A stretch of 64,000 bases of DNA from Haladaptatus caseinilyticus. Lineage in GTDB: Archaea; Halobacteriota; Halobacteria; Halobacteriales; Haladaptataceae. The translations under genes and the position numbers were made by a program. Location of the stretch: positions 1,116,001 to 1,180,000 of the forward strand of contig NZ_CP111036.1 of the NCBI RefSeq assembly GCF_026248685.1. The letters are read 5' to 3'. Each line of letters opens with the position of its first letter. Positions within the stretch are counted from its first letter, which is position 1. The notes under the pieces were generated by a model that was not told where the DNA came from, did no database searches, and saw only the letters and a list, made by a program, of their open reading frames with translations. This document shows positions 45,053-51,300 of the stretch, piece after piece.

Positions 45053-45295
45053 ATGAAGATCGAGTACGACCGGAACACCTGTACGGGTATGTACCAGTGC
45101 ACCGCCGAATGGGAGGAATTCGTGGAGAATCGGCAGGAAGGGAAAGCCGACCTGCTGGAAAGCAAGGAAGTAGAGGACGGAATTTTCGTGCGAGATGTTC
45201 CCGAAGGAGCGGAATTCGACGCCGAAATGGCTGCCCGCGTCTGTCCCGTGGACGCGATCAAGGTGTTCGACGACGATGGCGAGCAAATCGTTTGA
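45053..45295 (+). CDS. small single-cluster ferredoxin, probably [3Fe-4S]
   Basis: An 80-residue acidic protein starting MKIEYDRNTCTGMYQC at ATG 45053. Only three cysteines occur: C10, C16 and C64 (RVCPVDAI). The spacing C-x5-C plus a distant CP is that of single-cluster archaeal ferredoxins. The position that holds Asp or Cys in [4Fe-4S] forms (C-x2-D/C-x2-C) is Met here. A [3Fe-4S] cluster is therefore expected. Partner enzymes are unknown; the gene stands between hel308 and orc1. Confidence 0.82.
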   Translation: MKIEYDRNTCTGMYQCTAEWEEFVENRQEGKADLLESKEVEDGIFVRDVPEGAEFDAEMAARVCPVDAIKVFDDDGEQIV

Positions 45296-45360
45296 GGAGT
45301 TTTAGCAAGCAGATTCGTTTCAGCCGATCTGAACAAGATACCGGTTCGGTCGCTTGGAGA

Positions 45361-45382
45361 AGGGTTTCGTTTCGGGTGAACT
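45361..45382 (+). promoter_or_regulatory. ORB-like motif, forward orientation (first of a pair)
   Basis: AGGGTTTCGTTTCGGGTGAA lies between the ferredoxin gene and the 3' end of orc1. Confidence 0.45.
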
Positions 45383-45383
45383 C

Positions 45384-45409
45384 GAAAGGGTACCGTTTCG
45401 GGTGGAAAG
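45384..45409 (+). promoter_or_regulatory. ORB-like motif, forward orientation (second of a pair)
   Basis: AAAGGGTACCGTTTCGGGTG followed by GAAAG is a direct repeat of the preceding motif 25 nt away. Confidence 0.5.
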
Positions 45410-45512
45410 CCAAGGACTGAAGCGTCGAAAGTCGTGAAATCGACTGCCCAAAAATGGGGTCAGACACGGAGGACGAAACGAAGGAAACGAAGCGAAGAAA
45501 CGAAACGAAGGG

Positions 45513-47009
45513 TCAGTTTTCGAATCGCGCTTGTTGCATGAACGGTTGGATGTCGTCGATATCGCTCAGTCGGGAGTCAGACTGGAGGACTGCTTCGGTT
45601 TCGTCGATCGGAACGGAGATGCTGATCTCTTTCGTGCGGCCGTAACGACCCTTCGAGACGACGACTGCATTGACGATTCCGAGCATGTCGAGTTCGCTGA
45701 TGAGGTCAGTTACACGGCGTTGAGTGAGAATATCGGCGTCGATTTCCTCGCAGAGGTGTTTGTATACGTTGTACACCTCGCCCGTGTTGATATTGTGGAC
45801 GCCGTTCTTTTCCAACGATATAGTCGAAAAGAGAACGAGTTTCGACTGCGTCGGAAGCGTTCGAACGACTTCTACTACGCGATCGAGTTCGATTTTGTCC
45901 TGTGCTTTGCGGACGTGGCCTTCCTCGATGCGCTCTTTCTGATCACGTTCTGCAAGTTCGCCAGCGGTGCGAAGCAAGTCGAGCGCACGGCGGGCGTCAC
46001 CGTGTTCCTGCGCGGCGAAGGCGGCACACAGTGGAATTACGTCGTCTGAAAGGGCATCGGCTTTGAACGCCACATCCGCTCGGTGTTGAAGGATATCGCG
46101 AAGTTGGTTCGCGTCGTATGGTGGGAAGACGATTTCCTCCTCACCGAGACTGGATTTGACACGAGGGTCGAGAAAATCGGTGAATTTCAAGTCGTTGCTG
46201 ATACCCATGATCGACACCCGCGAGTTCTCGAGTTCCGAGTTCATCCGGGAAAGGTTGTAGAGGGTGTCATCACCGGATTTTTCGACCAGTTTGTCGATTT
46301 CGTCCAGCATGATAACGACGACTCGCTCCTGATAATCGACGGCCTCGAAAAACGTGTTGTAGACGCGGTCGGTCGGCCATCCAGTCATCGGGACGGCCTC
46401 CATCTCGTCGGCGTCGTCTTCGAGTTCGTCGATGCGGTCTTCGATTGCATCGAGCGAATCGAACTCCGTATTTGTCAACTGACCGGATTCGGCGGCAACG
46501 CCGTCACGGACGTCTCGAAGTTCGGAGATTCGATTTTCGATATCGACTTGGTTGTTTTCGATAAACTTGTTGGCGAGTTGCGCGAGCACGCGGTACTGTG
46601 TATCGGTGACCTCGCAGTTTATATACTCGACTTCACACGGCACTTCGTACTTCAACGAGGTTCGTTCGAGTTCTTGACTGACGAACTTCGCGCTTGCAGT
46701 CTTGCCAGTCCCTGTCTTCCCGTAGATGAGGATATTCGACGGAGTTTCGCCTCGAAGGGCGGCGACGAGAATGGTCGCCATCCGATTGATCTGCTCTTTT
46801 CTATGTGGGAGTTCGTGCGGCGTGTATGAGGGTCGAAGAACTTCCTTGTTCTCGAAGATCGGCTCACCACTGAGTAGATCATCGAACAACCCCTGGTTGC
46901 TCTCACCATCCGTGTCGTCCAGTACGACTTCGTCCAAATCAACACCCTCAAAACCACGGCTCCCGCGGTCAGTTCGTTCGTCCGGTGGAGTGGTATTTTC
47001 GTCTGACAT
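45513..47009 (-). CDS. orc1: Orc1/Cdc6 replication initiator, origin-linked
   Basis: A 498-residue AAA+ protein that binds origin recognition boxes and loads MCM. Seen: an acidic N-terminal extension of about 60 residues, the initiator-typical YTPHELPHRKEQINRMATIL, Walker A LIYGKTGTGKTASAKFV, Walker B VVIMLDEIDKLVEKSGD, sensor 1 in SRVSIMGISNDLKF, and the ISM/WH region ending with LDMLGIVNAVVVSKGRYGRTKEIS. Transcribed away from the AT-rich interval at 47-48.4 kb, the usual arrangement of an orc1 gene with its cognate origin. An ORB lies 12-39 nt upstream of its start, so autoregulation is likely. Confidence 0.96.
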   Translation of the reverse strand: MSDENTTPPDERTDRGSRGFEGVDLDEVVLDDTDGESNQGLFDDLLSGEPIFENKEVLRPSYTPHELPHRKEQINRMATILVAALRGETPSNILIYGKTGTGKTASAKFVSQELERTSLKYEVPCEVEYINCEVTDTQYRVLAQLANKFIENNQVDIENRISELRDVRDGVAAESGQLTNTEFDSLDAIEDRIDELEDDADEMEAVPMTGWPTDRVYNTFFEAVDYQERVVVIMLDEIDKLVEKSGDDTLYNLSRMNSELENSRVSIMGISNDLKFTDFLDPRVKSSLGEEEIVFPPYDANQLRDILQHRADVAFKADALSDDVIPLCAAFAAQEHGDARRALDLLRTAGELAERDQKERIEEGHVRKAQDKIELDRVVEVVRTLPTQSKLVLFSTISLEKNGVHNINTGEVYNVYKHLCEEIDADILTQRRVTDLISELDMLGIVNAVVVSKGRYGRTKEISISVPIDETEAVLQSDSRLSDIDDIQPFMQQARFEN

Positions 47010-47020
47010 ACGTCGGCTAC

Positions 47021-47048
47021 GTACCCCTTCATTTCCACTGGAGTTACC
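47021..47048 (+). promoter_or_regulatory. ORB in the orc1 promoter, forward
   Basis: ACCCCTTCATTTCCACTGGA followed by GTTACC lies directly upstream of the orc1 start codon. It could both belong to the origin and let Orc1 regulate its own gene. Confidence 0.6.
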
Positions 47049-47464
47049 GCGCCGTGCGGAGAGAGACGGGACGACATCGGGAAGAACACCCGCATTCGTT
47101 TCCCACAGAAGCGACAGCGCGTCCAGTTGATGCAGATGAACAAAAGGTAGAGCACAGTATTAAAATCTTTCTTATTGGTGGCATGACTGGCGAAAAACGG
47201 GTTTTTCGGCGGTAGTCATCCGGAACAGCACCGTTTCAAGTCGAGACCACGGCCAAGTGTAACTTATATGGAGGACGTACAACGATACCAAATGAAAAGT
47301 CATGAAATTTATTAGTGTGATTCGGCGAACATCAAATTCGATGTTTTCGTTGACAGCATCAATTTTGCAGTCTCGAATATGTTCCACAGAGGGTAATCAG
47401 TGTTGGACCCGTGTGTTTCGTGTGGAATCGACGTAGCGAATGCTACGGTGATTCTGTTCCCTCA

Positions 47465-47490
47465 TACCCCCTTATTTCGAGTGGAACTTG
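47465..47490 (+). promoter_or_regulatory. ORB, forward
   Basis: TACCCCCTTATTTCGAGTGG followed by AACTTG matches the ORB core. Confidence 0.65.
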
Positions 47491-47592
47491 TTCACACACT
47501 GAACGGAATAGCGCTGGATGCAGAGCAACAGAGACTCCCTAGTTAGTCGGCGAAGATCGGCCCGTGTCGTGTGTTGACACGGGGGTCTGTAG

Positions 47593-47624
47593 CCCCCCAC
47601 CCCTTCGTTTCGGGTGGAACGAGG
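47593..47624 (+). promoter_or_regulatory. ORB with extended C/G-string, forward; left border of DUE
   Basis: CCCCCCACCCCTTCGTTTCG followed by GGTGGAACGAGG. This is the best-conserved box, with the long C/G-string described for functional haloarchaeal origin boxes. Confidence 0.75.
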
Positions 47625-47664
47625 AAAGAGGGAGGGGAGGGGGTAGACGAACTTTTGGAACACG

Positions 47665-47724
47665 AACCTTTAATACAAACTAATTCAAACAATAACCGCA
47701 AACTAGAGAGATAGTTTTCTAGAG
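47665..47724. other. putative duplex-unwinding element
   Basis: A 60-nt tract with 18 G/C bases, much lower than surrounding DNA, starting AACCTTTAATACAAACTAAT and ending in the near-palindrome CTAGAGAGATAGTTTTCTAG. It lies between the inverted ORBs at 47593 and 47782. Confidence 0.6.
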
Positions 47725-47760
47725 GAGGTGGTTGTCTGTAAGTTAGCTGCCGCCGGTACT

Positions 47761-47808
47761 CCCCCACCCCTTCTTTCCCGTGTTCCACCTGAAACAGAGG
47801 GGTGGGGG
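47761..47808. promoter_or_regulatory. palindromic ORB block, reverse ORB with G-string; right border of DUE
   Basis: The right part (47782-47808), GTTCCACCTGAAACAGAGGG then GTGGGGG, is a reverse-oriented ORB. The left part, CCCCCACCCCTTCTTTCCCG, is a degenerate forward ORB. Together they form an inverted repeat (CCCCCACCCCTT against AGAGGGGTGGGGG). Confidence 0.7.
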
Positions 47809-47858
47809 TCTCCCGTTATGCATTTCTTCGATCACCGACTTCAGCAGTTCCGTCAACT

Positions 47859-47953
47859 CGTATCACAATCCCATGTCACAATCCCGTATCGAAATTCCGT
47901 ATCGAAATCCCGTTTCGTAATCACATGCCATGGTTTCGTACCATGGTTTGTGA
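47859..47953 (+). repeat. 13-nt tandem repeat array (iteron-like) beside the origin
   Basis: Five contiguous 13-nt units from 47859 to 47923: CGTATCACAATCC, CATGTCACAATCC, CGTATCGAAATTC, CGTATCGAAATCC, CGTTTCGTAATCA. After a 4-nt spacer come two 13-nt units of another type: CCATGGTTTCGTA (47928) and CCATGGTTTGTGA (47941). The units do not match the ORB. Confidence 0.75.
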
Positions 47954-48064
47954 TACCGTCTACGACACCCTTGACTGAGCCACACCCATTTTAGCCGACC
48001 AGCTCCGCGGAGTTCGAAACACCGTTCAACACACCTCTATCGTCTTTCGATCAAGCATTTTTTC

Positions 48065-48090
48065 GGCCCCTTGGTTTCAAGTGGAATGTT
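48065..48090 (+). promoter_or_regulatory. ORB, forward, near oapA
   Basis: GGCCCCTTGGTTTCAAGTGG followed by AATGTT. An ORB-type core upstream of oapA. Confidence 0.55.
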
Positions 48091-48187
48091 CACACGGCTC
48101 TTTGCGCCGATCACCGAGCCCAACAACTTCACGTCTCTTATCCGAGTTCAGCCACACCTCGTTTAAAATCCTTCAGTGTCGTTTCGC

Positions 48188-48225
48188 GTTCCTACTGTTG
48201 TTCCTTGTTCCTACTGTTGTTTCGT
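48188..48225 (+). repeat. 19-nt tandem direct repeat
   Basis: GTTCCTACTGTTGTTCCTT is followed directly by GTTCCTACTGTTGTTTCGT (17 of 19 identical). It lies in the origin interval, about 200 nt upstream of oapA. Confidence 0.7.
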
Positions 48226-48423
48226 GTGTCTGTTACGGCCTTTCTTATTCCAATTCGATTCTTCTGTATAGAAGCAAGCGAGTTGTGTCAAGAGTTGTCT
48301 GACGTAGGTTTAAGTGAATGGCGTAAATTTGTACGCGCAACAGCCCCGCGTGTCCGGTCAAATCGCCCGATAACAGATATCTCTGGTGTAATTGCCGACG
48401 ACCGGGGTCTGGGAGGAAAAAGG

Positions 48424-49065
48424 ATGGGATTGTTTACAGGTCTCAAACAAAGTATACGACGCGTTACAGATAAGCTCTTCACGTCAGAAGAGCCGAAGCG
48501 AATCGGCATTTACGGCCCACCGAACGCCGGAAAGACGACACTCGCTAATCGGATTGCCCGCGATTGGACCGGCGACGCTGTTGGTCCCGAAAGTCACGTT
48601 CCACACGAGACACGTCGCGCACGAAGAAAAGAAAACGTCGAAATCGAGCGGGACGGGAGAACCGTCACGATCGATATCGTTGACACGCCCGGTGTGACGA
48701 CGAAAGTCGATTACGAGGAGTTCCTCGACCACGACATGGAAAAGGAGGACGCGGTACGTCGGTCCCGTGAAGCGACCGAAGGTGTCGCGGAAGCGATGCA
48801 CTGGCTTCGAGAGGACGTGGATGGCGTTATCTATGTCCTCGACAGTTCGACCGACCCGTTTACGCAGGTGAACACGATGCTCATCGGCATCATCGAGAGC
48901 CAAGACCTTCCCGTCCTGATTCTCGCCAACAAAACCGACCTCGAAGGTTCGAGTGTCCAGCGTATTCGAAACGCCTACCCACAGCACGAGACGATTCCGC
49001 TTTCAGCTCTAGAAGGAGAGAATATGGACGAAGTGTACACGAAAATCGCGGAGTACTTCGGGTGA
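48424..49065 (+). CDS. oapA: origin-associated GTP-binding protein OapA (Era-like)
   Basis: About 213 residues, starting at ATG 48424 after GGGAGGAAAAAGG, a good ribosome-binding site. The longer open frame upstream is hydrophobic and non-coding. GTPase motifs: G1 IGIYGPPNAGKTTLANRI, G3 IVDTPGVTTKV, G4 LANKTDLEG, and a G5-like PLSALEGENMDEVY. It matches the conserved GTP-binding OapA protein encoded beside the main origin in haloarchaea; its cellular role remains unclear. First gene of oapABC; oapB begins 4 nt after its stop. Confidence 0.92.
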   Translation: MGLFTGLKQSIRRVTDKLFTSEEPKRIGIYGPPNAGKTTLANRIARDWTGDAVGPESHVPHETRRARRKENVEIERDGRTVTIDIVDTPGVTTKVDYEEFLDHDMEKEDAVRRSREATEGVAEAMHWLREDVDGVIYVLDSSTDPFTQVNTMLIGIIESQDLPVLILANKTDLEGSSVQRIRNAYPQHETIPLSALEGENMDEVYTKIAEYFG

Positions 49066-49069
49066 TCTC

Positions 49070-49456
49070 ATGCCGGAAGTGAAAAAATCAGACGACGGCG
49101 TCCAAATCGACCTCATCGGTGGTGAGCGAATGTCCGGGAAGACCAGCATGGAAAAGATTCGGATGATACTGGACAGCGTTCACGAAGGAAACATCGTCAT
49201 CCTCGAAGAGGGACTTGCACCTGACGAAGAAAGCAAACTCATCGAAGTGACGATGGCAGAGATCAGTCCCGATGAGTTCAGCGGTATCGAAATCGAGACG
49301 TATCCTCGCTCGAAGACGTCTGACAGCGGATTTCTCGGTCGCTTGATGGGCCGCGAATCCAGCGGTTCGAAACTCACCGTTATCGGCCCTGCGAACCAAA
49401 TCGAGACGCTTCATAAGGACGAAAACCTCATCAGCGCACTCATCTCCCGTAAATAA
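49070..49456 (+). CDS. oapB: origin-associated protein OapB (DUF2073)
   Basis: A 128-residue soluble protein of the DUF2073 family. Seen: VQIDLIGGERMSGKTSMEKIR, VILEEGLAPDEESKLIEVTM, and GRESSGSKLTVIGPANQIETLHKD. Although it contains SGKTS, the context is not a complete P-loop. The family is highly conserved in haloarchaea and accompanies OapA even where not beside an origin, so it probably works with OapA. oapC starts in the last base of its stop codon (TAATG). Confidence 0.92.
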   Translation: MPEVKKSDDGVQIDLIGGERMSGKTSMEKIRMILDSVHEGNIVILEEGLAPDEESKLIEVTMAEISPDEFSGIEIETYPRSKTSDSGFLGRLMGRESSGSKLTVIGPANQIETLHKDENLISALISRK

Positions 49457-50202
49457 TGCCGCACACGTGTACGAACTGCGGACGTGCGTTTGCCGACGGG
49501 TCAAAAGAGATGCTCTCGGGCTGTCCCGACTGCGGTGGGAACAAGTTTCAGTTTCGACCATCAGGGTCGTCTCCAGACGAAACAACGGCCTCCGAGTCGA
49601 GCAGTTCGCCGGCGGAATCGACGGGCTCTGATGCCGATGCACCGTCCAGTTCCGGTGCGGTCGGTCGTGCTGCCTCGACCGTGAAAGGATGGGTCGGGTC
49701 GCGCGACCGACAAGCGAATCGCACACGAAGGACTGCGGACGAATCGGCTGCCGATTCGTCCGCAGCGAGGACTACTGATACCGCCGCCACGAAAGCTAGT
49801 GCAGGCGCCAGTAAACCGTCATCGGATGTAAAGACAGAAGCGAGTTCTCCTTCCGACCCTGCTGTCGATTCGAGACCTGACGCCGCAATCGATCCAGGTG
49901 AAGATCGCGCGCAGGCGAGCGCGCGATCAGATGTCGTCCCGGAAGACGAACTCCCGGAAAAACCGGCCCGGGAAGACAGCGAGACGGTCGAAAAACCTCC
50001 CGATGAAAATCAACCGAGTCTCGATGAACTCCGGGAAGAACTCAACAGCCAGTTCGAGAGCATCAAGGTTGTCGAACCCGGCCAGTACGAACTCAATCTG
50101 ATGGAACTTTACGAGCGCGACGAGTATATCATCGCACTCAAAGAGAACGGTCGGTACGTCATCCAAGTCCCCGACTCCTGGGCCGGTTCGGGCGACAACT
50201 AA
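49456..50202 (+). CDS. oapC: origin-associated zinc-ribbon protein OapC
   Basis: A 248-residue protein with two conserved ends and a variable middle, as known for OapC. N-terminal zinc ribbon: CTNCGRAFADGSKEML then CPDCGG (C-x2-C pairs at residues 5/8 and 23/26). Residues about 35-185 are a low-complexity Ser/Ala/Asp/Glu linker. The C-terminal domain (LREELNSQFESIKVVEPGQY, LMELYERDEYIIAL) looks folded. It overlaps oapB by 1 nt. Nucleic-acid binding by the zinc ribbon is plausible but not shown by sequence. Confidence 0.9.
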   Translation: MPHTCTNCGRAFADGSKEMLSGCPDCGGNKFQFRPSGSSPDETTASESSSSPAESTGSDADAPSSSGAVGRAASTVKGWVGSRDRQANRTRRTADESAADSSAARTTDTAATKASAGASKPSSDVKTEASSPSDPAVDSRPDAAIDPGEDRAQASARSDVVPEDELPEKPAREDSETVEKPPDENQPSLDELREELNSQFESIKVVEPGQYELNLMELYERDEYIIALKENGRYVIQVPDSWAGSGDN

Positions 50203-50250
50203 TCCTGTTTTCACGTTCGTCAACGAATCTTGTTCTCACGTGCGACAACA
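50201..50250 (+). repeat. 25-nt imperfect tandem repeat after oapC
   Basis: AATCCTGTTTTCACGTTCGTCAACG split over 50201-50225 is followed by a copy with 20 of 25 matching positions at 50226-50250. It begins at the oapC stop codon. Confidence 0.6.
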
Positions 50251-50301
50251 GCAAGATGCTATTTGTCTCATCGTGGGACTCTGTTGTCATGCGGATCAGC
50301 T

Positions 50302-50325
50302 CTGGAGTGGAAACGAAGGGGTTCC
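50302..50325 (-). promoter_or_regulatory. ORB-like motif, reverse orientation (strong)
   Basis: CTGGAGTGGAAACGAAGGGG followed by TTCC is a clear ORB in the orientation opposite to those left of the origin. Confidence 0.55.
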
Positions 50326-50350
50326 GCCCCGACTCGGCAGATTTTAAGCG

Positions 50351-50370
50351 TTCGAGTGGAAATGGTGGGG
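50351..50370 (-). promoter_or_regulatory. ORB-like motif, reverse orientation, abutting a microprotein start
   Basis: TTCGAGTGGAAATGGTGGGG ends 1 nt before the ATG of the 30-residue gene. The GGTGGGG end may also act as a ribosome-binding site. Confidence 0.4.
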
Positions 50371-50371
50371 T

Positions 50372-50464
50372 ATGAGTACACCGACGAAAATCGTCATTGG
50401 CACCGTTGGATTGACGGCCTTGGCCGCCGTTGCGGTTATCCTCAACCTTTGGCTTGTCGCCTAA
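50372..50464 (+). CDS. 30-aa single-pass membrane microprotein
   Basis: A frame of 31 codons, ATG 50372 to TAA 50464, beginning MSTPTKIVIGTVG. It has a basic residue at position 6 and one hydrophobic helix of about 22 residues ending LWLVA. The ATG is preceded at a good distance by GGTGGGG. The next gene starts 6 nt after the stop, so the two are probably co-transcribed. I recall no named family; the short polar head and single helix resemble other haloarchaeal microproteins. Confidence 0.6.
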   Translation: MSTPTKIVIGTVGLTALAAVAVILNLWLVA

Positions 50465-50469
50465 ATTCG

Positions 50470-51246
50470 ATGTTTAGCCAACGAACGCTCACCGAAGACG
50501 TAGCGGCTGTTCGGAACGAACACACATCCGACGCCCTCGTTCTCGACTGTGATCGTGATTTCGAGACACTACCCGTTCCGGCGCGAGACGACCTCGCACT
50601 AGTAACGGACGAGCTCCGTCCGTTCTCCGCGCCCGACGAGTGGCTACCGGACGATATCCCCGAACTCCTGCGCCGGTTCGCCGGACCCGATCTCGTCGTC
50701 GGGATGCCGGGCGATGGAAGCGTGGCGTGGACGAAGCAGACTTCCCCGCCGGTCGTTTTTGTCAAGGCACGAGTGGCCGGATCACCGGAGGAGTTCATCG
50801 ATTTCTTGCTTGCAGAAGCGTTAGTCGAAGTCGGCCTCGATTTACCCGAACAGTTTCTCGAATTCTTCGGCGAACGCTACCGGGAGTTTGCCGATGTGGT
50901 TCCACTCGATTCGGGAAGTACCTACCAACTCGCCGTTGCACTGACCGACGCCTACAGTGGTCTACACACCCACGAGGTGTTCGCTGATTGGGAAAAATCC
51001 TATTCGCGCCTTTTCGAGGCCTGGCAGGATGCAGGCGGGCGTATCGAACCGCGATTGGAAGGAATCACTCGGGAAATCGCCACCGGACGAACCGATTTCC
51101 CGGATGCGGCCGAGTTCGCGTGTAATGCGATCAAACACGACATCGAACCGCCACCGCCGTTTTCCGCGCTCGATACCGAGGCATATCGACATCATGGTGT
51201 CGACTATGCGATCAAATGGGCAGAAAAGACGTTGAATACTGAGTAG
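50470..51246 (+). CDS. conserved origin-linked haloarchaeal protein, unknown function
   Basis: A 258-residue soluble acidic protein, starting MFSQRTLTEDVAAVRNEHTS at ATG 50470; the longer frame covers the microprotein and repeats and is rejected. Alpha/beta composition with segments such as RDDLALVTDELRPFSAPDEW, VGMPGDGSVAWTKQTSPPVV and YQLAVALTDAYSGLHTHEVF; no known motif. The family seems conserved downstream of oapC in haloarchaea, from memory. Convergent with the ammonium transporter gene. Confidence 0.72.
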   Translation: MFSQRTLTEDVAAVRNEHTSDALVLDCDRDFETLPVPARDDLALVTDELRPFSAPDEWLPDDIPELLRRFAGPDLVVGMPGDGSVAWTKQTSPPVVFVKARVAGSPEEFIDFLLAEALVEVGLDLPEQFLEFFGERYREFADVVPLDSGSTYQLAVALTDAYSGLHTHEVFADWEKSYSRLFEAWQDAGGRIEPRLEGITREIATGRTDFPDAAEFACNAIKHDIEPPPPFSALDTEAYRHHGVDYAIKWAEKTLNTE

Positions 51247-51300
51247 GTGGGCAACGGTTGCAAACTACGGGGCTGGTGCCGATTCTCCTGCTCCCTTCGA

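Larger units (their letters stand above)
47010..48423. other. putative chromosomal replication origin (oriC)
   Basis: About 1.4 kb without a supported gene, bounded by orc1 (leftward) and oapABC (rightward), the neighbourhood of the main origin in characterised haloarchaea. It holds five ORB-type motifs. Two of these (47593 forward, 47782 reverse) have G/C-strings and flank an AT-rich tract of about 30 percent G+C. There is also a 13-nt tandem array at 47859-47953 and a 19-nt tandem repeat at 48188. Short open frames inside it look non-coding. ORB architecture and flanking genes are directly visible; origin activity is inference. Confidence 0.85.

Noticed and set aside
48081-48423. Open frames inside the origin interval, including an upstream extension of oapA
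   Set aside because: Hydrophobic and Cys/Phe-rich without a ribosome-binding site. oapA has a clear GGGAGG site before ATG 48424.
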